This document shows positions 10,331 to 21,000 of a stretch of 64,000 nucleotides of DNA, one piece after another. Positions within the stretch are counted from its first letter, which is position 1. Every line of letters starts with the position of its first letter. The position numbers were made by a program, and so were the translations under genes. The stretch covers positions 124,001 to 188,000 of the forward strand of contig JAIQDT010001127.1 of assembly GCA_021521415.1 (NCBI GenBank), written 5' to 3'. The notes beneath the pieces were generated by a model. That model saw only the letters and a list, made by a program, of their open reading frames with translations, was not told the DNA's origin and did no database searches. Source of the stretch: Bidens hawaiensis (Eukaryota > Streptophyta > Magnoliopsida > Asterales > Asteraceae).

Positions 10331-12470
10331 TATTATTATTATTAAAGTAAATTACACGGATGGTCCAGGTTTCATCTTTACCCCAAGTTTGGAAAATTAC
10401 GCTTTCGTTTCATGAACCATGCTAGCAAAAACATTCAAACCTTTTTCTACTGCGTTCATCTTTTACGTTGTGCTAGAACTACAAAAACTTGATGGCTATG
10501 GCTTTCTTTCCGTTATGCCCTTTTCTTCATCTCTGGTTTAGTCAACCGATATGAGTTTCATAGGTTCAAGTTACTATAGTTATGATTGGGTTCATGAATT
10601 CTTTTTAACAGTTGACACATGAATGAAGTTTTAGGGAACCAATGTTCTAGAAACAAAAAATAGTTAAACTGAATTCTGTTTTAGCCTTCTTCGATGGATG
10701 GAAGTATTGGTGGTGGTCGAAGAGTGGAGCGGGGGTGGTGTTTGTGTCATTGTGTGGTTTGAGTGTTGACCGTAGGTGTTGGCGGTTAGAGTTGAATAGA
10801 GGGTCTGGTGGTCGTGATAAGAGTTTACTGGAGTTGCTTGTCGAGTTGTGGTGGTTAATGATGTTGATGGTGATCAAAGGTTCCTGAGATGGTGGCGGTT
10901 AGAGATTAGTTTCAAAGTTTGGATGAAATGGTTTAAAGATTAATTAATGGTAATTAGGTACCTACAAAAGTTTGATTATCATTTTATTAATAATCTTCTA
11001 ATTTTTAAATTCTGAATGGAATTCATAATTCACTTATGAGATTTAATAATAATAATAAGAAAATAGCTAATCCATAAATCATACCAATAAGTTAATGTTT
11101 TGAAAACTCATTTGGTTATTGAGTCAACCACGCTGTTGGTTTCACTAATCAGATCAATTGAACCGTATTTTAAAGTAGATGACATAACATATAACTTATA
11201 GGAAATATACATCACTTTAAAAAGGAAAACAATCATTAAGATAGTTTCTAAGAAAGAAAATTCAACTAAATCATTCATAAAAACAATGACGTTCGTGGTC
11301 CCCTTTTGCAATTGGATTACCTCGCCCCCAGGTAGCCGGGCTATTCGTTGGCCATTCAAATAAAAAATAAGAACAACGACAAAAGTTATAGATTAGTACG
11401 AGAAGCCAACATATATAATTTATAATCCAACATATATATCCTTGCAAACTTTGTTGACACAAAAACCAGTTCAAGTGTTCAACTACTGAACCTATCTAAC
11501 CATTAAAAAAAATCGGTACCTTTCAGTTAAAAGGTTACCTCTTAACCATTAATAGGTTATAAACTATTAAGAGGTAGTATCTTAATAACCATTCAGAGGC
11601 TACCAAACTTAGTACCTATTAAGTATTAACAAACTTAAGAAGTCTAGATCCAAATAGTATGGGGGTTTAGAATCAAATATGTAAAAGTAGGAGGGGTTAA
11701 GTGTAATGTTTGTAATATTCCAGTACGTTAAATATACGAACGGAGAATATAATATTATAATGGATACTTGGATAGCTAATATTTTTAGATTAATTTCCTT
11801 CTTCTTAGTGATTTCTTCTTACTTATTCTCTATCTTTAGCTCTTGGATATCTTGATTACCCTTTTTGTTCCACTGGCATTAACAACACTAATCAAGACTT
11901 TATTTATGCAATTGAAACTGTTATTTAAGAAAATATATAGTCTTCAAAATTTTCCCAGACCTATTAACATTAGTTTTTGCTTCACATGTTAAAAATGTAA
12001 TAATAAATAATTTTTGATAAATATAATGTCTTAATGTAATATTAAATCTGTTTTAAAATACAATAAAATGAATATATATTGAATGTCAATATTTGAACAT
12101 GCATGCCTAGTTATTAGTATATCTATACATATTTCCACTTATTCTTCTCACGAACAGATCTTACTAGCGAACACTATCATACTCTTCTTTCTACATCATT
12201 ACTATTATATTTTTATTTAACAAATTTATTCTTATATTCAAGATTAGTTTAAATAACTAAAATATATATTAATTAATTTTTATTATTTTATTAAATTTTT
12301 TTAATAGTCCTTAGAAAGTTTATATAACTAGCCGTTGCAGTTTTTTCAAGTTACTAAATGAAAATAAAAGAATACATAAATAAACTTGCAATACCTTAAA
12401 AAGAAATTACATAAATAAAACTTAAATAAGAAAAAAACAACAATACTGCATACTTTTAAACAACAGATAC
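10331..12470. other. Intergenic AT-rich DNA
   Basis: No gene recognised. 'AAATTACACGGATGGTCC' near 10348 resembles the start of a common plant dispersed repeat. Bases 11505-11650 contain fold-back words (TTAAAAGGTTACCTCTTAACCATT against AATAGGTTATAAACTATTAAGAGGTA) suggesting a small degenerate MITE. Reverse open frames at 10647-10877 and 11108-11474 are short and of biased composition and were not accepted as genes. Confidence 0.5.
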
Positions 12471-12857
12471 CTAAATGTCGTACTTTTCCTTGATCCGCTT
12501 ACACAAAGCTTCATGAATGTGACATTTTTCTGGATCTATACGACTTGTGTTGATGAAAAGTAACTTATGCTCTTCTATCATTAATTTCTTTTGTTCCAAA
12601 TCATAGAATTTGTCTACCATTTTATTGAAATGCTCAATTGCCTTCTTCTTCGCCTGACTCGTCTCGATCAGGGCTTCAATGAGGCTTAACTTCTTTGCTT
12701 TATAATCAGCTGAAGACAATGCATGAATATCATGGTCACCATCACCCGGTGTTATCCCAAATTCAGAATTACTGTCAACAAGTGGCCAATTTGTGATTTC
12801 TTCATCGTTGATCTCGTTTAGAAGTTGGGTGAACGAAAATGGGGCTCTTGGATCCAT
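12471..12857 (-). CDS. Small Myb/NAM-associated-like coiled-coil protein, possibly transposon-derived
   Basis: A 128-residue open frame starting at ATG 12857. The N-terminus MDPRAPFSFTQLL is followed by an acidic stretch and a K/E-rich helical half (about residues 55-110) likely to form a coiled coil. The style recalls the C-terminal half of plant proteins annotated as NAM-associated or PIF/Harbinger Myb-like (ORF1) proteins, which bind transposon ends with the nuclease. No SANT/Myb DNA-binding half is present, so it would be a truncated copy. ACTAGCCGTT words occur both upstream (12957) and downstream (12329) of the frame. No introns are evident. I could not assign a specific function; a chance or decaying ORF is possible, though 128 codons of ordinary composition in AT-rich DNA argue for a real or recent gene. 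Confidence 0.5.
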   Translation of the reverse strand: MDPRAPFSFTQLLNEINDEEITNWPLVDSNSEFGITPGDGDHDIHALSSADYKAKKLSLIEALIETSQAKKKAIEHFNKMVDKFYDLEQKKLMIEEHKLLFINTSRIDPEKCHIHEALCKRIKEKYDI

Positions 12858-14619
12858 TGAATTGTATACAAAAGGTAAGAAATGAGAGATTGGAAAAAAG
12901 ATGAGATAGTTGGATGTGACTGTTTGAAGTACATATGAGTGTTTTATAGGGGAAAACTAGCCGTTACGAAAAAAGACAAATAGTTTGATTTTATACAATA
13001 CAAGTTACCGTTAGATACACACACACACATTTTTTAAATATGTTACCGTTAGAAAAAAAAATTCAACATTTAAATAGTTTGATTTGATACAATATGCAAG
13101 GAAGCTCCTAACACTTAATTCCATATCTTTCTGCAACATATATTATAACATTCACAACGGTTCCCCTATAACACTTAATTCCATATCTTTTTGCAACATA
13201 TATTATAGCATTCACAACATTCCTCTATAATGTTGTCAGTGGGTTGTTTATATTGTTTGAAGAAGTTGTAAGTAGTTGTGAGTGAAAGAGAGAGAAAAAT
13301 TAATATTAATGAGTAAATTTGGAGAAACGCTGTTCACCCTCTGTAGAGAAAAGTTAATGTTAAATTTGGAGGAACAACATGGTTGGTCTTTGTGGTTTAC
13401 ATTTTTTGCACGCTTACTCCCCAAGGTTTAATAACTACACAATTGATCATGAGATTAGATAACTATTCACATTTGGGCCCTATAGTTGTATTCTAATAGC
13501 ATGGACGGTCCTTAGCATCTAACGTCGTTACATTTCTAGTTAAGTTCAACTGAAAATTACCAAACTACCCTCGGTATAAAAAAATAAGTAAATCATTAAT
13601 AAAAATAATGTGGGTCTCATTTAGAAATAAATAAAAATCATGATAAAAGATTAGTCACATCATCAACTTTATCTTCAACCCATCAAAGTCCTCAATCTCC
13701 ATCCTCCACTCACCACCACCATTGCCACCACCCTATGTATCCAGCAACCACCCATCAACCACCACCTAACTATCATTCCAATCGGTGGTTAAGACTTAAA
13801 AAATGTTTATACATTAGAAATTATTATTAAGGAATATGTAGTCTTCAAAAATTTCCCAAACCTACTAACGTGAGTCTTCGTTTCACATGTTATAAAATAG
13901 AAATATAAAAATATATTACTTTTTATAACTATATTGTATTAATACACATATTTTCCATCATTGCCTTTCTTAAAATATCATGATTAGTATATTACACATA
14001 ATAATTGCTATTTAACAAGCATTCTTAAAGTGTATAATAGTAAAACATTTATAATATCAGTGGCTTCAATATGATTTTGTATTAGTAAAACACTTATTGA
14101 CAAAAAATTGCTTCAACTATTAATAGGGTTTATAAAGAGAACTTTTGACATGAACATAACACAAAATTCTCGGGTCTATGTTTAACACAAACAGACTTCG
14201 ACTATCTTGTGTCAAACATATGAACATGATCAGTTGAATAGTTAATAAGTTAGTCTCGAACCAAATGACGAGATCACAAAAATTCATTTTAAGGGATACT
14301 ATACATTAAGACTTTTCTTTCAGTAATTTTATGTCAAAACATAAACGTTTAAAATGTTTAATTATTTTGATATATGGCATAGTGGAATCAAGGGTTTTTT
14401 CTAATATATAAAGAAATAAAGAAACAAGTTGAATCATGCAGACTAAACTATCTAGAAAGTTAGAAGAAATAAGTGTTGACTTATGTAGGCTACGTATGAG
14501 CATTCATAACAATAAATGTTTATAAATTCTTACATTAGTTCCACCATATATTCCAAACTTCTCTCAAAAATTTTATTTCATTCATCAACAACTTCCATAA
14601 ACCCCATTAATTTCATTTG

Positions 14620-14657
<38 letters not shown>

Positions 14658-14949
14658 CACATAATATATATACGTGTGTATCAGAGGGTAGGCTCATCTC
14701 TCCGTCCGTTTTCCCGCCTGAGTTCAAGGACCTGCTTGTGGACTTTACCTCCACAACAAGGCCATCCTTGTTTAGAGCGCTCGCTCCATTGCGACATCAT
14801 CTAGACTAATTAAAAAGATAGTCGTTGTGGGCGTTTTAGCTTTTATAATGGAAAACATGTTTTTTTATGAAAAATTATAACTTTAATATACACGTATGAA
14901 AAACAAATAATTTTTTTCTTTGAGTCCTTTATACAGTACACATGTCTAC
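12858..14949. other. Intergenic DNA with tandem and simple repeats
   Basis: No convincing gene. The stretch holds the 60-bp duplication at 13105-13225, a segment at 13390-13790 resembling a dispersed 'TTGGTCTTTGTGGTTTACA' repeat followed by C/A-rich CACCACC runs, and a (TTA)n microsatellite near 14623-14653. A short GC-richer island lies at 14690-14800, open in one frame but unrecognised. Confidence 0.5.
13105..13225 (+). repeat. 60-bp tandem duplication
   Basis: ACACTTAATTCCATATCTTT at 13111 recurs at 13171, followed in both copies by TGCAACATATATTATA and CATTCACAAC. The period is exactly 60 bp with few mismatches. Confidence 0.85.
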
Positions 14950-15315
14950 CAAAAATGCGAACAAGCTGAATAGGTTGAGCTCATTTCGATTAAAAGGTCG
15001 AAATAGGTTGAGCTTTTTCGAGCTTAAGCCAATCCCAAGCCTAATATAAAGCTCATTTAGTCTCGTCAAGCTTTCACAAGCCTTGTGTATTTTAATTTTT
15101 ACCTATTTTGAACTTCTATATATTAGTTTCACACCGCACAACTGAGCTCGAGCCAAACTTTGGCTCATTTAAGGTATCGCACGAGCTCAGGCCAAGCTTA
15201 GACTCATTAATAAATAATAATAATAAAGCCGGTCTCGAGTTTAAAAAAACAACCAGTGCACCAATCTCAAACTTTAGAAAAAGATCTCGAAATCAACCGA
15301 GCTTGAGCCTAATTT
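14950..15315. repeat. Dispersed GAGCTCGAGCC-type repeat, copy 1
   Basis: The stretch is dominated by AAGCTTGAGC / GAGCTCGAGCC words and contains a core 'CCTTGTGTATTTT...TTTACCTATTTT.GACTTCTATAT' that is also present at 21385-21730. It ends immediately upstream of CRR2 and may contribute to its promoter region. Copies or fragments also occur near 32297-32395 and 35075-35335. Confidence 0.7.
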
Positions 15316-15454
15316 AAATACCATCTAAATAAGCAAGTGATAGTCGAGCGCCACGGTTGTTCCTTCATTTATCTTCTCATTTGTCTGCTTGCTTATCAAC
15401 GCCATATTCACCGGAGCTCCGGCCACCCATCACCGGATAATTAACTGCCATCTC

Positions 15455-17416
15455 ATGTGGTTATTTAACCTTAACCATTCACCACAAACCATCCAACAAT
15501 CACACCACCACCACCACCACCACCCACCTCACTCCCACACGCGCCACCACACCTCCCTCACGCTCCACCCCACCACCACCACCAACAACAACCATTTAAT
15601 CCAATCTCTGTGTACCAAAGGCCACCTCAAACAAGCCATCCAAATACTCACTCAAGAACCCAACCCAACTCAACGCACTTATGAACTCTTAATATTATCA
15701 TGCGCCGTTAAAAACTCACTCTCTGACGCCGTTACCGTCAACCGCCACCTCATCGATGATGGGTTTCACCAAGACCCGTTTCTCGCGACTAAACTTATTA
15801 ATATGTATTCAAATTTGGGTAAAATTGAATATGCACGCAAGGTGTTTGATGAAATGCCTGATAGAACTGTTTATGTGTATAATGCGTTTTTTCAAGCTTT
15901 GATAGGTTCTGATAACGGGTTAGATGTGTTTAGGGTTTTGGAATGTATGAATGAGTCCGGGATTAAGCCGGATAGGTTTATGTATACTTATGTTCTTAAG
16001 GCGTGTGTGGCGTCGGATGCTTCGGTTTCGTTGTTACCGAAAGGAAAGGAGGTGCATGCGCATGTTTTGCGACATGGGTTTGATGAGAATGTGCATATTA
16101 TGACTACTTTGGTTGATATGTATGCTAGATTCGGGTGTGTGTTGGAAGCGGGCCGTGTTTTTGATGGAATTGGTGTGAAGAATGTGGTGTCGTGGAGTGC
16201 GATGATTGCGTGCTATGCTAAGAACGGGAGGCCGTTTGATGCGCTACGAGTGTTTGGTGAAATGATGGTTGAGGTTCGTGATTTGGAACCGAATGCAGTG
16301 ACGATGGTCAGTGTTCTGCAAGCGTGTGGTGCGCTTGTAGCTTTGGAACAAGGGAGGTTGTTGCATGGTTATATCTTACGAAGAGGTTTTGATTCGGTTT
16401 TGCCGGTTCTCGCGTCTTTGATTACCATGTATGCGAGATGTGGTGAACTTGAAGTTGGAAAACGGGTTTTTGATCAAATGGTTAGACGTGATGTTGTTTC
16501 ATGGAACGCGATGATTTCAAGCTATGGAATGCACGGGTTTGGTGAAAAGGCGATTGAAGTTTACAATGAAATGATATCAAACAAGGTTGATCCGAGTCCT
16601 ATAACGTTTGTGAGTGTTCTTGGTGCTTGTAGTCATTCGGGCCTTGTGGAAGAAGGGAAAAACTTGTTTGAATCCATAACACGAGATCATAACATGCGAT
16701 TAACTGTGGAGCATTATGCATGTATGGTGGATCTTTTGGGTCGGGCCAATAGGTTAAACGAGGCAGCCAAGATTATACAAGATATGAGAATGGAACCCGG
16801 GCCTAAAGTGTGGGGTTCACTTCTTGGATCGTGTAGGATTCACTGCGATGTTGAACTGGCCGAGAGGGCAAGCAAGCGGCTTTTTGAGCTTGAGCCCACA
16901 AATGCAGGGAATTATGTACTTTTAGCTGAGATATACGCAGAAGCCCGTTTGTGGGATGAAGTGTTAAAGGTGAAGAAGCTTTTACAATCCCGCGGGCTTC
17001 AAAAGAAGGCTGGATGTAGCTGGATCGAAGTGAAGAAGAAGATATACTCGTTTGAGTCAGTTGACGAGTTCAATCCACACGTTGAACAACTTCACGCGTT
17101 TATACTCAAATTATCAATGGAGATGAAGGAATACGGGTATCAACCCAAGACTAAAGTCGTGTTATATGATGTTGATGAGATGGAAAAAGAACGGATTTTA
17201 TTGGGTCATAGTGAGAAACTGGCGGTTGCATTCGGGTTGATTAATAGTTCTAAAGGAGAAACGATTAGGATAACAAAAAATTTACGGTTGTGTGAAGATT
17301 GTCATTCGGTTACAAAGTTTGTGTCTAAGTTTGCAGATAGAGAGATTTTGGTACGCGATGTGAACCGCATACATCGTTTTAAAGATGGGGTTTGCTCGTG
17401 TGGGGATTATTGGTAA
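15455..17416 (+). CDS. CRR2: Pentatricopeptide repeat protein, PLS-DYW class, CRR2 orthologue
   Basis: Intronless 653-codon gene. Plastid-targeted PPR protein; in Arabidopsis CRR2 is needed for processing between rps7 and ndhB and so for the NDH complex. The first ATG is at 15455; the frame is open further 5' but only from a TTG. Residues 1-45 form a His/Thr-rich leader with no acidic residues, plausible as a transit peptide. PPR motifs of P, L and S type fill about 55-480, then E/E+ motifs. The last 93 residues (561-653) are a complete DYW deaminase-like domain with HSE (585-587), CEDCH (from 613) and a C-terminal CSCGDYW. Sequence and length resemble remembered Arabidopsis CRR2 throughout (for example ASLITMYARCGELEVGKRVF-like L motifs and the ILRRGFDS block). 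Synteny with PTAC16 and PP1 supports orthology. Confidence 0.93.
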   Translation: MWLFNLNHSPQTIQQSHHHHHHHPPHSHTRHHTSLTLHPTTTTNNNHLIQSLCTKGHLKQAIQILTQEPNPTQRTYELLILSCAVKNSLSDAVTVNRHLIDDGFHQDPFLATKLINMYSNLGKIEYARKVFDEMPDRTVYVYNAFFQALIGSDNGLDVFRVLECMNESGIKPDRFMYTYVLKACVASDASVSLLPKGKEVHAHVLRHGFDENVHIMTTLVDMYARFGCVLEAGRVFDGIGVKNVVSWSAMIACYAKNGRPFDALRVFGEMMVEVRDLEPNAVTMVSVLQACGALVALEQGRLLHGYILRRGFDSVLPVLASLITMYARCGELEVGKRVFDQMVRRDVVSWNAMISSYGMHGFGEKAIEVYNEMISNKVDPSPITFVSVLGACSHSGLVEEGKNLFESITRDHNMRLTVEHYACMVDLLGRANRLNEAAKIIQDMRMEPGPKVWGSLLGSCRIHCDVELAERASKRLFELEPTNAGNYVLLAEIYAEARLWDEVLKVKKLLQSRGLQKKAGCSWIEVKKKIYSFESVDEFNPHVEQLHAFILKLSMEMKEYGYQPKTKVVLYDVDEMEKERILLGHSEKLAVAFGLINSSKGETIRITKNLRLCEDCHSVTKFVSKFADREILVRDVNRIHRFKDGVCSCGDYW

Positions 17417-18036
17417 TGTTTGTAAGCATATTTAACTCCCAATCTCTATACATGTATGGTTTCTTGTTGATCAAGATTCAAGATAAATGATGAATGTTGG
17501 TCTTCCAAATGTTACAACTAAAGATGGCAAACTAGTAAATATTGTAAATTTGGTTAACCAGTATTAAATAAAACAATACAGAGTATATTATCCTTTTTGT
17601 ATGGTTTGCTAGCATGTGTACAGGCAAAAGCTTTCCTGGTTTTTACTGCACTGTCAAAGATCCGTCTTGCTTCATTTTGAGTAAATTGTTCTCAATGTTC
17701 CTTAACACGGGTTTGTAGCTGCAGTTGACAGAGTTAATTCATGAGCTACAGTTAGAAACAATTGTAATTGTAAACGAAATAATATAAATGGCAAATGAAT
17801 GGTTACTGGTTAGCGTAACGGGTTCAAAACGGGCGACTTTTAGTTTGTTTTGGAAAAGACTGACCAACAAGCCCTTTTGGTATGCTCCTCTTGGATTTTA
17901 AAATAATTTATGTTTTAAACGAATATTGTCAGTGATGATCAAAATTTTGAAATTAAACGATTTAGACAGCTTAATATGGGTGACCCGTTAACAAAGCATA
18001 AACCAGATTGACCCGCTTATCCAGAACGGGTCAGAA
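17417..18036. other. Intergenic, 3' ends of convergent genes
   Basis: 620 bp between the CRR2 stop and the stop of the convergently transcribed coiled-coil gene. Probably holds both 3' untranslated regions; no further feature seen. Confidence 0.6.
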
Positions 18037-21000
18037 TCACCACCTCAGCGAAATAACAAGCACGAAGAGATAACCATACAGGCGAGCAAGACTGTTGTAG
18101 GCTTGAACAGACTGTTGGAGCTGAACCGTGAGCTGCAAAACCTCTGCAGACAGTGTCTCAGCCTTGCTTTGTTCTTTAGCTAGTTGACCCTGCATCCATG
18201 ACCATATTATTCTGATAACAATCAAACTTTTTTTTGGTATAAAATGATTTAGAGGTTTTATGCAAAATATAGACGTGTGTGTATAAAAAAGACAAATATC
18301 AGATAATTTGAAGATTATATGACTAACCTTTAGTGATATAACTTCAGTGGTGTAAGCCTGAGAAATCTCACTCGCTCCGTTATTTGATTCCAAATTACGT
18401 TTTTGACCCTCGTGATCATTGATGGTGGATATACTAGCTTGTTCTGTTCTTAATTTATCTAACATGACACGAAGCTCCTCATTTTGCTTCAGACAATCTT
18501 TTACCTGCATAGATCCATAATACATGTTAAGTGACGTAGTTTATGTTTGGTTTAGAACATTAAACTTAAGAATTTTACCTGATTTTCCCAGAGTGTGACC
18601 ATGCCAGTTGCCTCTTGATAAGCTGTTGATAGGCTAGAATTCTCTTCAAAGAGTCTTTCTATTTCAGAAGATTGGGAATCAATCTGCACATCCAAAAAAA
18701 AAAAACAAAAGAAATTATGTTTCAAGCAATGATGTTGATAGTTTTACATAATAAGTCAAAAAGTGAACCTCCGACAGTAGCTTTTGTCTGCTGCTCTCTA
18801 ATCTCTCAACAGCTACTGCCATATCATGCAACTGCTTCTCAAGTCTCTCCTTGTCTTCCTACGATCATCAGTTTACAGTTCATAACAGTTGGAGTACAAA
18901 ACTTATAATACAGTCCAACTAGTAATGAAAACTTTAACCCTTGGTTTTAAAACTACTAGGATATCTGTTTTTTTTTCGCTTACCACTGTGAACTGGGCAC
19001 CTCTTTCAGAACTTCCTGCATAGAATAGGAAATATTCAGAAGAAGAAAAAGTTAATAGTAAACTTGAATACTATTAGAATATGGGTTTCCAGACAGATAA
19101 AACTAGTACTGCAAATAGTAAACGTATTGAAGATGTGAAATAATTCTAAAGCTATAAAAATTAAATAAATATATAAAAGCGATAAAACTAGTGAGGTTAC
19201 CTTATAAGGATTTTGTTATTGCTTACATTTTTTAAAAATTGGATTTAGACAGAATGACAGACGATATGAGACTTCTATTCCTACCTAAATACATGAGATT
19301 ATAATCTCATAATTACAGAGGTTCCTGAGGCAAATGAGGAAACCTAACAAGGTAAGCTATTATCTTCATTGTTTTGCTTCTAATGATTCTATTTTGATAT
19401 AGGGCTCTCTATAAGTTGCCTGATCAGTGAAACCAGTTTCTATAGCTCTCTAAGTTCTTGGGGTGTCTTGTATACTTTCCCATGAGATAACTGTATGCAA
19501 AATCAAGCTCTTCTAGGTAAAAATACCGTCTTCTTCAACTGGCTTATGTATACTCAAAAAGACCAAATCTGACTTCTAAAATATTATATTAAAATTTGTA
19601 AAATCGATTAAGTTGATTTGAGCTCAATGGGACTTTGTACAAGTTTTATGTAAGATGTCTTTTAATAAGACGTTCTGAAATATTCCTCAAAAGTAACTTA
19701 AAGCTGACATTTCTGTTTTCTTTGGTTAAGGATAGTAATTCAAATGTCTTTTATGTTCTCCTATCATAGTTCTAGGTATTCTAATTTAAGTTTTGGATGG
19801 ACTGTATGAAGCAATCAAGCCATTTTAAAGGATTAACTTGATATTTTTATAAACATGTTTTACAGTCGAGTTTTATTTGGTTTAACTTGTGCATTTTAAT
19901 ACTTACACTACCATATGTGAACTTTGTGTATTGACAATTTTGGATCTCTGATATGATATTATAAAACTATAATTCATATACAAGATTTTATAGGTTACCT
20001 GAGGCCGCCTCTCTGGACAAGACTGCTAGCTTTTCTTCTAGTTCTTTTTTCTCAGAAATGATGGTAGATATCCTCATTTGCTCCTCGGCTAACTGTTGTT
20101 GTTCTTGCCGCCTCAACATTCCCTCTTGCCGCCTCAGCATCGACTCTTGCTATTTAATGATGAATAATATTTATCAGAAATAATTTCCTTTGATCTCCTA
20201 TTCAATTTTTACCGGTTATATACTAGTTAAAAACTCATTACAACCTCCAGCTGGGACTTCAAATCAGCAAGCTCCTTCTCAATAGCTTGCATGTGATCTG
20301 GCGGGCCTCCCCTTAAAGCAATGGCACCAAGATCACCACTAATTGCTTGGTGTTGTAGTGAATTTAATTCTGCTCTTAGAGCAGCTGCATCTTCTTCGGC
20401 CTATTTTAAGACAAATATAGACAAAGTTACATATGGATTTCGAATATATATGAATATGACACTATAGTTGATTATTTACTCGATATTGCTCTTCTTCTGC
20501 TTCCTTTAGACGCTTTTTAAGTGCTCGAACCTGTGCTGAGAAATCCTCCTGAACAAAATCATATTTATTAAGTTTAGTAAGTAAAGTTGTACAACATTTT
20601 TGCAATTAACAGAATATCAAAAACCATTGTACCCTTGCAACAACTGCTGCATCTTTTTCCATAGCAACATCTTTAAGAGCTCTTCTTAATGAGGGTACAG
20701 TGCTTTGTTCCTGCAATTAACAGCATGAAAATAGCAACATGCATGCAACTTTACTAAGATGTGGAGTTCTTCATCCAAATTATTACAAAACACGAGGTGT
20801 ATATTAAAGATTGCATATGGATGAATAATATCATAATTTTAAATCAGTAGTTCCTTACAATCAAGGTTTCCTTCTAAATACGTATTACAGCACTAGGGTT
20901 AGAAAACTCTATAGCATATGTTTAAAGATATCAGTGTGAAGTTTCGCCCTCATTTCTGATGTACATGAACAAGATAACTAACTGCATGATTCAACAAGAG

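Noticed and set aside
10647..10877. Minus-strand frame rich in N, H, P and T
   Set aside because: Composition follows from GGTGGTGG-type low-complexity DNA; no start context or family.
14516..14809. 97-codon frame with a poly-Leu stretch
   Set aside because: Leu run is translation of the (TTA)n microsatellite; no recognisable domain.
15389..15454. CRR2 start at 15389
   Set aside because: This would use a TTG codon. The first ATG in frame is at 15455 and gives a normal length for CRR2.
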